Position numbers and translations under genes: made by a program. Below, one piece after another: positions 13,923 through 23,361 of a stretch of 64,000 nucleotides of DNA (within the stretch, counting starts at the first letter, position 1; each line of letters opens with the position of its first letter). Origin of the DNA: Numida meleagris (Eukaryota > Chordata > Aves > Galliformes > Numididae); NCBI RefSeq assembly GCF_002078875.1, contig NC_034411.1, forward strand, positions 35,194,115-35,258,114, read 5' to 3'. The notes under the pieces are model-generated. The model made no database searches, had not been told where the DNA came from, and saw only the letters and a list, made by a program, of their open reading frames with translations.

Positions 13923-14025
13923 CTTGTACCTCCTTTTAAACCTCAAGTGACGTCTGAGACAGACACCAGGTATTTTGATGAAGAATTTACAGCTCAGACT
14001 ATTACAATAACGCCGCCTGAAAAAT
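13923..14025 (+). CDS. AKT3: AKT3 exon: AGC C-tail with turn motif, residues 418-451 plus first base of codon 452
   Basis: This 103-nt exon encodes [20 protein letters not shown] and then [14 protein letters not shown]. It forms the C-terminal tail: PPFKP (420-424), the active-site tether TRYFDEEF (432-439) and the turn motif ITPPEK. T447 in that motif is the known constitutive mTORC2 site that stabilises the kinase. The acceptor is TCTTTCAG|CT and the donor is AAAAAT|GTAAGTC. The last base, T, is joined to AT in the next exon to give Tyr452. Unspliced read-through would add CKSEII and then stop (14041-14046), giving a tail without the hydrophobic motif. Mammals make a short AKT3 isoform that also lacks S472, but through an alternative last exon, for which I found no counterpart here. 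Confidence 0.97.
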
Positions 14026-16130
14026 GTAAGTCAGAAATTATATAGAAACATAACTTAAAAACAATGAGTTTATAATAAACCACTGTGTGAGAAGGCTCTT
14101 TGGTGCGAGTGGAAAAGGTATTCTCACTGTTAATAGCAAAAATCTTCATATGGAAGTGTGTAAAAGTAAATCCCAAAGAGAGAGTTCCTTTGAAGAAGGA
14201 ATAATTACAAAGCTTGAAGTATTAGATCACTGTGTGTGTTTTGTTCATTTGCGTTTTATTATTATTATTTTTATTTAACTTAGTTTGCAGTTCTGTCATT
14301 CTCTTTTTAGGGAAAACACCAGCTTCAGCTGTCTGCTGGGCGGCTGTCAAGGTCCCAGACCTTTTAAAGTACTTTTCAGACAAAAAAAAAAAAAAAAAAG
14401 CAGCCAGAGACAAGAGGATGTCCCTTGTGTAGATATCCATTACACGAAAATTATTTGAAAATGAAATTTCCTATCAAGTCATGTACTTAGCGGAGCTCTT
14501 AAAGAAGTTGTTAATGTAGATGTAATTGGTGCACTGGGCCTTGCACAGACCTTCTGTGTTGGAGTGAATTTAACTGCACCACAGTTTGATCATCTCCCGC
14601 TGCACACAGGAATCAGCCAAGCTAGGGCTTAACAGAGTCGCTGCCAAGCCAGCGTTAAAGCGCGGTTAAAGTCTTGCTGCTGGATTCTTGAATGAACTTC
14701 CTTTTTGAGATGGTTTTTTTTTAACTGGGGGGATGGGAACGGAGGGTCATAAAGGTAGACAGTAACTGCTGTAATTAAAGTTGATGACCCGGTCACAGAG
14801 AGAGCTCATTTTTTCTTGGGTTAGGCTTCCTGGATTTAGCCACAGTTTTTTGGTATTGAACAAATCTGGAGTAATTTTCTGGATTTTGTATTTGTTGTGT
14901 TTGATCACAGCCATATGAGTGATTTTTAAGTCCTACTGCTGTGGAAAAAATTCACAGTTTTTCTCCCATCTATCTTAATAAGAATTTTGTTTTAAGTATG
15001 GAGTAATTTAGAGGCTGTTGACTGAGTGCCATAAAGTCATGATCTCTTGGAACTCCATGTATGCACCGATAATGGGCATTTCTTTGCTGACTACTGGAGC
15101 AGCACAAAATACTTGGATGCTGCTGAGACTTCGGATTTAAATTTATTGAATTCAGAGCAGGCAATTAATACCATCTCAGAAAAGCTACCTGTCTCCCACT
15201 AGCACCTGCCTTGGCCTCTGGTAATGGCATTGCTGCTGCTGCATGAAGCAGCACAGGCTACAGCCCACCCTGGCCCTAAGAATAATAAAATAGGGATGAT
15301 TACGAGCAGCAGTGCATGGATGCTGACAACACGTCTTGTATCTTCAGTAACCAAACTGTACATATAATAAGACGTACAATTCTAAAAGGTTGCACAGAAA
15401 TGCATTGTTAGAGTCACGATTTCAGTAGGTGTCTTTAAGGATAGGCACTGTTTAAAAATCCACGCGAATGTAGATCCAAATTCTGAGAGTCAGGCAGCAT
15501 CTGGTGTCTAGATTCCATTGGCAGAACAGGAATTACCTAAATAAAAATATTTATGTATTTGGCTTAGGCCACATTTCCTCTGATCCTTGTAAATACTGTA
15601 AAAATAAATAGTTTACTAAAAAATAATATATAAGAATTGAAATACATAGAACCTTTATGAATTGTTAATTTTGTTGATGTTCTTCCTTTAAACTCTCTTC
15701 AAAATGGAGAAGTACTTACACATGTCCGCAAGAAGATGATCGTTTTCTGGACTCAGCTTAAGAAGCAATGAAAACTGTTTCACTGCTTCCATCAGCAAGG
15801 ACTTCTTTTTTCATGTGCTCCCAGAAGGTAGATAGGTGTGCTGGCGTGTTTTGGTTAGCTCAGATGAGGTAGTAGTGATTGAACTCCTCAGGTGGTAGTC
15901 ATAGTGAAAACAAAACAAAAACCCCAACAAACCAGAGCAAGGGAAAAACAGCCCACGCTGCTATAAACGATGGCTTACTGAAAGGATATCTGTTTGGTGA
16001 GCATCATTCTACTGAGTGAGCTTGAGCCCTTAACTTCAGCACTGAGCTCTGAGAGATGGGCTGCGTATCAGATGAAAAATAAAATGTTGTTGTAAATATA
16101 ATGACATTCTGAACTTCTCCCTTACTGCAG
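14026..16130 (+). other. AKT3: AKT3 intron, 2105 bp
   Basis: This intron lies between the turn-motif exon and the terminal exon. It holds an 18-base A run at 14382-14399 and an A/C-rich low-complexity patch near 15908-15940. I looked here for an alternative terminal exon equivalent to that of the mammalian short AKT3 isoform and did not see one. Confidence 0.85.
14382..14399 (+). repeat. Poly(A) tract, 18 bases
   Basis: An uninterrupted A run in the last AKT3 intron. Confidence 0.9.
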
Positions 16131-16216
16131 ATGACGAGGATGGTATGGACTGCATGGACAATGAGAGGCGGCCGCATTTCCCTCAGTTTTCCTACTCTGC
16201 AAGTGGACGAGAATAA
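16131..16216 (+). CDS. AKT3: AKT3 terminal coding exon: hydrophobic motif, residues 452 (completed) to 479 and stop
   Basis: After the acceptor CTTACTGCAG, the bases AT complete Tyr452. The exon then encodes [13 protein letters not shown] and [14 protein letters not shown], followed by TAA at 16214-16216. The FPQFSY block is the AGC hydrophobic motif, with S472 as the mTORC2 phosphorylation site required for full activity. FSYSASGRE is the exact AKT-family ending. This exon defines the long, regulatable isoform. The coding sequence across the four exons totals residues 317-479 without frameshift or internal stop, so the gene appears intact in this part. Confidence 0.98.
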
Positions 16217-16806
16217 CTTTTTTGTTCTGCTGCTTCACTGTCATCTTAGGTTTATCACTGAAAATGATTCCTGAACATCACCACCAGTACTAGATACCGT
16301 TTAAGATAGCAGGGGCACTTTCAGAGACCATTCCAAATTGAACAAATTTCTTTCCCAAACCTACCTAAAATCCGTTTTGGTTTTGCATGAAATCTGGTAT
16401 TTCTCTACGCTCTCCTGCTGTTGCTGCTGCCCACCGTCTCAGTATAATAGCAACGTCAAGAAGTTACTAACAGTTCCTTTGAAGGTAGATGACTGTACAT
16501 CAGCATTGTACACTTTGTGCACAGATAGTCATCTGTTTTTCCTCACAGTGGAGGCTAAACAAAAAAACGTGTCGGTCCAGCTTATCTTCTTCTAGAAGAT
16601 GAATCAAAATTGTACTTAGTCTAAACAGACTAGTGTGTAATATTCTCTTGCATCTGTTTGTGCTGTTTAGAACAAGGAAACGTGGGGGTGGTGATGTACA
16701 TATGCAAGGTTTTTGTTAGGCATATCATTACTTGAAGCAGGTCTCTGTCAATAACATCTGGCTGGAATTTGCTTGGGAAACGCCTGAAAGAAGGACTTAA
16801 ACTGTT

Positions 16807-16832
16807 GATATATATAAATATATATATATATT
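16807..16832 (+). repeat. TA dinucleotide repeat
   Basis: A nearly pure TA array with one A insertion, in the AKT3 3' UTR. Confidence 0.85.
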
Positions 16833-17193
16833 ATTTTTTAATTACTGTTGGATACTACAGAAGAAGCAGAAGGGCTGGCTCACCCAGCCTGCCACTTAGA
16901 ACTTCCAGGTTCATGTGCAATCATGGAGAATCGAACATTATACATGCAAGAAATGAAGGCATAAAAGCAGCAGTTGAAGTTCTTTAAGGGGTCTTATAAT
17001 TTGCACCAGATAACATCTATCTCATGCTTTTCTTTTTCTTTTATGATATACATCACCTCTGATGGCTGAAGAATGTAGACAGGCATAATGGTATTGCTTT
17101 TCACCCAAATGTGTGCACCAAGGTAAACAGGTGTTTGCCTTACTTTGAGTTTGTGAATTAGCTTTCTCTCCAGGTGTTTAACTCTGAATATCC

Positions 17194-17214
17194 TTTTTTT
17201 TTTTTTTTTTTTTT
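17194..17214 (+). repeat. Poly(T) tract, 21 bases
   Basis: An uninterrupted T run in the AKT3 3' region. In the transcript it would be a U21 tract. Confidence 0.9.
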
Positions 17215-17505
17215 GGTTATGCTGCGGTAGTATTTATTTTAGAGATAAGGATTGTATGTGTCATGTTTGCAAATGCTGCTACATCTTAGATAGAACAGGC
17301 TTATGGCAGTTAATTTTGTAATATATGGAAGGACTGTACAAGCTGAAGGGGATAATGCACTTTTGTCCAATGTGGAGAATTTAACAAGGCTCTGAAATTG
17401 TACATACTGCTTAGAATCAGATTTTTGTGAGTGAAATACTGTCTTTTAATTCTTTGGCAGTGGAGACGAGGAGATCCAACTTCACGTGCCAAAGAATTAA
17501 AACCA

Positions 17506-17511
17506 AATAAA
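17506..17511 (+). promoter_or_regulatory. AKT3: Candidate proximal AKT3 poly(A) signal AATAAA
   Basis: A canonical AATAAA on the transcribed strand 1.29 kb after the AKT3 stop. It is followed within 20-40 bases by a T/G-rich stretch (TTGTGCTGTATTC), as expected for a cleavage site. Confidence 0.5.
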
Positions 17512-17643
17512 TAAGAACACTACATCTTGTGCTGTATTCAGGATAAAGATGCTGTAAAAAGCCTGAGAGCACAATAGAAAATTTCTATTCTACATGAAGG
17601 AAACATCTGAACAATGAGACCACCGTGATTACAAGAAAAGCAC

Positions 17644-17649
17644 TTTATT
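17644..17649 (-). promoter_or_regulatory. Candidate - strand poly(A) signal inside the AKT3 3' region
   Basis: TTTATT on + reads AATAAA on the - strand (CCAGAATAAAGTGC). It lies downstream, in - orientation, of a series of - strand open frames between 17.75 and 19.25 kb, so it could end an antisense transcript. Such hexamers also occur by chance. Confidence 0.3.
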
Positions 17650-18893
17650 CTGGTAATTTAAGTAGTAAATTTCTGGGATCAGCCATTGTCAAGGAAAGTT
17701 TGCCCTCGTGGAACCCAGCGTGTCACCCGTGACCGTGGTACCAGATTGACTAAATTCAAAACATGGCGAGAAACACTACCGCTAGGAAGATGTCTTTCCA
17801 CGTCCGAAGATCTGTATCTAACAGAGCGTGTGCATAAACTTTAGCTTTCTTCTTCAGCAATGATAATCTTAATAATAAACCCGTTGGTGCTAGGAGCTGG
17901 GACGTTACGCAGTGCAGCGACGTGCACGCGCCCTTGCTAACGACATCTGAGAGCCCCGACTCCATGGGATTATCATTGGAAGTATCTCTGTGTTCGTATC
18001 TTGGTAGCTCCCACGAAGACTGTGATATCAGAATATTGTGGACTGCGCTGTGCGAGTGAGGGGATGAGTCTGAAGGAAGACGTTCATACCAGGTGCCTCC
18101 TTAGCCCCTTGATGCGGAGTTGAGCATCCTGGCGTGAAGCCCACTGCTGGCAGTGCATGTGCTGGGACAGTCAAGGGGCAAATGGGCATTTCAGCAAGGC
18201 AGCTAAAGACGCAGGCTAATTCAGACAATTTTTAGTGTTTCGTGTTTTATCTTTAGTGACGGACGGATAATCAGTCAGAAGTATATCACGATGTATCTGC
18301 TGACTACGTAGGATCTCATGCTGTCACCTTCTAACACTAAAAGTGTAGAGATTATCCCTCTGTAGGGAGTGAGTGCAGTAAATGCAGGGCAGGTCTGTAG
18401 AAGTGTCTGCGCTGACGGCGAGCGACTGATATAACTGATGACGCAGTAGATGGGCATTATAGTTTTCTGCAAAGGCCTCAAATGTAGAGACTGAAACGAT
18501 GGTGGTTCAAAAATCTGTGTTCTCTGCCTGTGGTGTTACTTTTTTCCTATGTTTTCAGCTTATAACAGCAATAAGTTTTTTGACACAGGGCACCTATAGC
18601 TAATGACTGGGTGGAGTTGCGCCTCTGGCCAACCCTTCCTCGTGCTGAGAAGAAAGGGGCCCCGTAGGTGGGTTTGGTTCATCGTTACATAGCTCGTTAG
18701 AATGCCGTTTGCAGTAAATATCTTTTGGTGAATTCTTTGAAAACCTCTTAAGGCTTCATTCAGCTTGCATTGCAGTGCTGCCTTCCAAAATCTCATTTCA
18801 TCAGGTTTATGCTATGAAGAGTTAGCAGTCATTTAATGCTGCCCCGGGCTGGGGATTCTCTCTGAGCAGTGTTAGAAATGGATGAAAGATGAA

Positions 18894-19166
18894 TTACAAG
18901 CTGTGCCGAGAGAAACTTTTGAAGCTCCTCTTTCCCTGCTTGCGGTTGTAGTTGGGCTTGGGCAATGCATGGTGGTGGCTGGGCACCTGACGAGCCTTCC
19001 GAGCACAGTACGTTTCAGACGCTGACTCCAGCTTGTACTGACTTCCACGACAGACACTATGCCCTCTTGTACTGCAGCCATCTTGGAGGAATAGGTCATT
19101 TCTGTTTGGGTTTTGGCAGTTTTGCACACAGCTTTGCTTTCCACGCGAATCCATCTTCCAGTACAT
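18894..19166 (-). other. Unidentified 90-codon - strand open frame, possibly a degenerate retrocopy
   Basis: The frame runs from an ATG at 19166 to a TAA at 18894-18896. The product is basic and Ser/Cys-rich: it starts MYWKMDSRGKQSC and ends in KQGKRSFKSFSRHSL. The same frame continues upstream on - to about 19.29 kb but is broken by two stops (just before MEKMENNTGINVL and just after it). That is the pattern of either a decayed coding copy or plain chance in a GC-moderate region. I recognise no family. It lies antisense in the AKT3 3' region. A + strand frame of the same length overlaps it at 18965-19237, which argues that base composition alone keeps stops rare here. Confidence 0.2.
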
Positions 19167-19436
19167 TCCCGTTGCTTAAAGAACATTTATTCCAGTATTG
19201 TTTTCCATTTTTTCCATCTATCCTCGCGGCTTCTTAAAGCTGACTGTTCTTGCAGGGGCCATGTGCTTCTCCTAGAGTACAAAAGTAAGGTCTCTCCTTA
19301 CTAACTGCAGGGTCTATATATTACACCTCAATGTACACACTTTGCTGCTACTGTTTGTACTGTCTACAGTAGAATTTCCTTATCTTGCTCCTGGTAGTGC
19401 ATTACAGGCAAGCATGAAATGTAAAGTATTTATTTA

Positions 19437-19442
19437 AATAAA
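19437..19442 (+). promoter_or_regulatory. AKT3: Candidate distal AKT3 poly(A) signal AATAAA
   Basis: A canonical AATAAA within an AT-rich context about 3.2 kb after the stop. Usage cannot be decided without transcript 3' end data. Confidence 0.4.
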
Positions 19443-19752
19443 AACCTCTAAATTGGTAATTGAATTACCTCCCTGTAGCTTTAGAGTTTGTGACATTTCT
19501 TGACCTTGCTAGTTCTTTCATTAGATCCATGCAAGATCTAGTCATATGGTTAAGGATATTAAGCAGACACGACTATGAACCCAAGAAACCGTATTACTGT
19601 TGGTCATACTTAAACTGTTTATTTCCTTAAGTATATGACCCACAAGGATGTGAAATAACTACAAGAAACTGTTTTTGTACACTGTACATCCTTAGTATTT
19701 TTACACATATATGATAGGGATGCACATTATTTTCCTTCGTACAGACAGCTTA

Positions 19753-19758
19753 AATAAA
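19753..19758 (+). promoter_or_regulatory. AKT3: Candidate distal AKT3 poly(A) signal AATAAA
   Basis: A canonical AATAAA about 3.5 kb after the stop, followed by a T/G-rich stretch (TCTGTGTTTTTTAATG) 25-40 bases on. It is the last strong + strand hexamer before the AT-rich Pumilio-like elements. Confidence 0.4.
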
Positions 19759-19780
19759 GCACTATGTCAATCTGCTACTT

Positions 19781-20671
19781 CTGTGTTTTTTAATGCTAAT
19801 TTGTTCTGGAGGTTTGTAAATATATTATATATATATGTTCAGGCTTGCCACAAAGGACATATTTTTTTATATCCGGACATTAAATATCTTAGAGGATAAA
19901 GATCCGAATTTGTTCTGTGTCAGAGAAAGAAAAATTGAAGCGAGAAGGCTATATTGCAGATTACAGAAGATTTCTCGAGTTTTGGTTTAAATAATTACTT
20001 CATATTTTAAAGCAATTTTATATAGGTTAGATGTTTCGATCCTGAAATGCACAAAGAATTTACTTAATTTCTTCTTACAAGAAAATGTACATCGTTATTT
20101 TTTTATCACTGTATATATAATGATCTGTGCATGTTTAGTTACAAGTTTTATTTGCTGTGAGGTGCTAGTGGTAGCTGTACCTTGCCGTGACCTATTTCAG
20201 ATACCAGGTGAGCAGTTTCAGCTTGTAAATTCAGTTACGGTATTGTCACAGAAAATGGCTTTTCTGGCTAAGCAAGATGTATTTGTGCTGTGGACCAAGG
20301 CTGTTTCCATACAGGTGGTTCATTTTAACTCTCTGAGGTAAATGTATCTTCTAAAAGTAAATTTGGGTTATCATTTTCAAGTAATGATTACGCAGGGCTA
20401 CCTTCCTATCAGAACACGCAGTATTTAAGTGAGCTGTCCTCTTGTGGGATTCACACTCTCAAATCCTGTAGCTAGGTAATGTGCTAGAGGAGGGAGACGG
20501 GGGAGGTGTGATTTGCAGGGCACCTCGGAGCGGGACTCGTTGAAGCCCAGCGGGGCCTGTTTGGGTCAGAAGGGCTGAGCGTCCCCCAGCAGTCTGGGCA
20601 TCAGCTCAGTTCTCAGACATGAACCCTTCCCTGGAATGCAAGGGCGAGGAAGTGTGGAAGTGTGTGAGCCA

Positions 20672-20702
<31 letters not shown>

Positions 20703-22289
20703 CCCCCTGCAGTAGGAAGAAGGGAGCACAGGACAGATAGTTGCAGTAGCGTTAACAGAGCAGTGACCGGGCCTCAGCCGGGACAGCGGGACTGCATGTT
20801 CAGTCTGCGTGGAGGTACGGGCACTGAGTGCGTTGGGGTGGTGCTCTGGCTGTAGACACAGCAGGTCCTGGGTTTGATCACCTCACCTGGCTTTTGTAAA
20901 CTTTACAAACTCAAATATTTGTGGCTAAATAGATGGTGAGGTGGGGGGAAACGGGAGCTGGAAGACCTGGCCCTGTCCGTGCCCAGCGAATAAGCACCTG
21001 CTACAAGCAGAGAAGCTGCTGCAGGGAAGTTGCTCCTTGTAGACGAGCACCCCGGGGGCTGGCAGTTGCCCTCTCCACGCTGCCACCAGCACTGGCTGGC
21101 AGTGAGGCAGGGCCAGAAAGGGTGAGGTGCGGCTGTGCTCCAGGGTCTCAGTGAAGCCTCAGTGTTGGGACTCGGTGCCCGAGTTCTTTGCACACGTAGC
21201 CGAGAGACACTTCTCCTATTGAAATGTAGTTGTATGGTGTGGGGAAAAAGGTAGTTTGCAGATTCTTACCTTTATAAACACATTCTTACCAGTGTAACTA
21301 TTTATAAAGTAGTGTCAGTTAAAGAAAAAATTGTCCCCGAATGTGGAGAACCCACACTTGTGCTAGACAGGAACCTCCTCCGTCGGGCATTCCCTTCCCG
21401 ACAGAGCTGAGGCACACTTACTGTCAGGGCAGGGAGGCAGGCTGGGGAGGCTCCGATGTGCTCAGCAGTTTCATATGGCAGGAAATTGAAATGGGAAGAA
21501 AACCACTTTGATGTTAAAGCTGTACCACTAATAATTCCTAAAATACAAGGGAATGAAAGATTGCGTCCCACAGCAAATGGTAACTCGGCGCATGTGCCGT
21601 TACTCCTATTTTTGTTACGTTTTTTGTGTTCCTGCTGGCTGGGGTAGCCTTATCACAGGGGAATTGTCCTCTGCACTTTTCTCTTCTCTTTACCAGTGTG
21701 ATTCAGCAATTACACTGAATGTAGAAACTTTTTTCTTGAGTCGTTTATCATGCAGTAGTTCAGCAGAAGATCCAGATAAATTCTTTCCAAAAGAGCCTGG
21801 CATTTAGAAAGTAATTGTAAAAATACAAGCATGATGGTAAGCAGAAAAAAAGTCCTCCAAATGTATTGCCAAATGTTCTAAGTTCAGTAATTTGAATTTG
21901 AGTTCAGCTGCTGCCCATCCCTGAGACAGCAGTGTGTCTGCCAGCGGGGGGGTCCCAGACAGCTTCCTTGGTGGCCAGAGCCCGGCACCCCGATGCCTTG
22001 TGCTAACACAGGGTCCCTCTGTCCCCAAGGCTTTGGGCAGCGAAGGGAATCCCGCCGCAGGGAAATGACTCAATCATTCTTACGTTCTTCTAATGGATAA
22101 GTACTTTGTTAGGACTCAGATTTTTGTGTAAAGGGGACAAATACCTCAGAAACCTCAATTTCCCAGGTAGGTGCCGGTAGTGAGTCCTGAACACGAGCGT
22201 AGTGTGATTTCTGCTAGGCTTACACAGTCTTCTCCTCCCCGTACACACGCTTTCCCTTGAATGCAAAAGGACAACAACCAGGAGAAAAA
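19781..22289. other. Interval downstream of AKT3 with GC-rich patches
   Basis: No gene is recognised. The first 350 bases are AT-rich and still UTR-like, with TGTAAATA at 19815-19822 and TGTATATA at 20110-20117, both Pumilio-type elements. GC-rich patches occur at about 20.46-20.85 and 20.93-21.17 kb. A 27-base T run followed by CCCCCTGCAG lies at 20676-20712. The overlapping frames on both strands over the GC-rich patches lack protein signatures. Confidence 0.6.
20676..20702 (+). repeat. Poly(T) tract, 27 bases
   Basis: An uninterrupted run of T from 20676 to 20702, followed by C5 and TGCAG. It can be read as a simple repeat, the tail of a - strand retroinsertion, or an extreme polypyrimidine tract before an AG. 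Confidence 0.9.
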
Positions 22290-22890
22290 GAATCAAACGA
22301 AGTTTATTGGGATTGCCATCTGTAAATAAGACATCTGTATTAAATTACAAAAATAGATTAAAAACATTTTACAAAAATTGTAGAAATAATTCAGTCCACC
22401 GCTCCATAACAGCTGTTGACACTGGATTGCAGCATCTTAGACAAGCCTGAGATGTCTTCCTAGAAAGTTCGGTAGGTGAGTCACGTTTCCAAATATGGAT
22501 GGCTCTGTAGTTAAAACCAAATACAAAGCAGGTGTGAGTGAATAGGTAGCGTGTCTGCTTCTCTGTAAACGGTTCTCTGTGTGAGCTGCAGAGAAGCCCA
22601 AGTTTCAGGTGCGTACAGAGGAGAACTGAAAGAAGAAAGAGATGGGAGCAGAGCGTAAGTAGCGTGTATGGAGCTGCTTGCATTTCTGATTGGTGTCGCT
22701 TCAGCCTGGGCGTGAGCTCTTGGAAGAGAAATACATAAATGGTTAAGAACATGGCACTGCTGTGTAAACAAGCACTGTTGTAAAGCCTGGCTTCCTGTGG
22801 GCCTGCTGTCCTGCCTCTTTCTAAGATCAGAACTCTTCCAGGTAACAAGCACAGGAGCTGTTTGATTTCTGAAAAACAAGATCTCCATGA
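22290..22890 (-). other. Possible 3' end of an unassigned - strand transcript
   Basis: Read on the - strand, an AT-rich UTR-like stretch (22390 down to 22310) ends in CCCAATAAACTTCG, a canonical poly(A) signal (22308-22303). The sequence above it has a 159-codon open frame (22848-22369) and an overlapping one (22888-22511). Their products are Leu/Cys/His-rich and resemble no family I know. It could be a long non-coding RNA end, an alternative downstream end of SDCCAG8, or chance. Confidence 0.3.
22303..22308 (-). promoter_or_regulatory. Candidate - strand poly(A) signal AATAAA
   Basis: TTTATT on + gives AATAAA on -. It is placed 5.3 kb beyond the SDCCAG8 stop in the direction of SDCCAG8 transcription. 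Confidence 0.35.
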
Positions 22891-23335
22891 GCTTTAGCCA
22901 TTTCTCATGTTTAGCAGTAAATAACTGAGCTGTTGTTTTGGGGCACGTCTTAGATCCTGCCCCTTCTCCTTTCCAGGAAGGAGGAGGCAGGGTTGTGCCA
23001 GAGGGTGTTTACTGTGAATTGTACAGACTGTATATGGGGTGGGCAGCTGTATCAAAACAGGAAGCTGCCTGCGCGCTGTTAGGAAACCTCTGGTGGGAAG
23101 GCTAATTCACAGCTGTGGAGCTCTTGCATAGCTACTGTTTGTGCTTCCTCAAAGCACTTCAGGACTTCATTAAGAACGAGAGATACGGCTCTGGTGGAGC
23201 TGGGGTGGCTACCCAGAATTAAGTGACTGGAGTTCTGAAATTTGAATTTAAGAGATGTAAATGACCTCAGAAATAAAAATAAACTTTCCACTTTCAGCTG
23301 GTTTTATGTTAGAGGACTTAAGGGTTTGTTTTTTG

Positions 23336-23361
23336 TTTTTTTTTTTTTTTAAAAAAAAAAA
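23336..23361. repeat. T15-A11 self-complementary tract
   Basis: Fifteen T followed immediately by eleven A. The two runs can pair as a simple hairpin. Confidence 0.85.

Larger units (their letters stand above)
16217..19780 (+). other. AKT3: AKT3 3' untranslated region (3' limit uncertain)
   Basis: The region follows the AKT3 stop with no further AKT3 coding. Poly(A) hexamers AATAAA lie on the + strand at 17506-17511, 17874-17879, 19437-19442 and 19753-19758, so several 3' ends are possible. Mammalian AKT3 also has a long 3' UTR. The sequence carries matches to the miR-15/16 seed (TGCTGCT at 16228-16234 and 16422-16428, TGCTGCTA at 17274-17281) and the miR-29 seed (TGGTGCTA at 17885-17892). 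A 21-base T run lies at 17194-17214 and a TA repeat at 16807-16832. The interval 17.7-19.2 kb is unusually rich in CpG and holds several - strand open frames (see findings). The distal boundary is inferred from the last clear hexamer. Transcription could continue beyond 20.1 kb. Confidence 0.6.

Noticed and set aside
14026..16130. Search for the alternative AKT3 last exon of the mammalian short isoform
   Set aside because: No AG-preceded frame resembling that tail was found in this intron or in the first part of the 3' UTR.
22369..22888. 159-codon - strand frame as a protein-coding gene
   Set aside because: It has no domain, unusual Cys/Leu/His content, and an overlapping frame of similar length. 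Kept only as a possible transcript end, not as a CDS.
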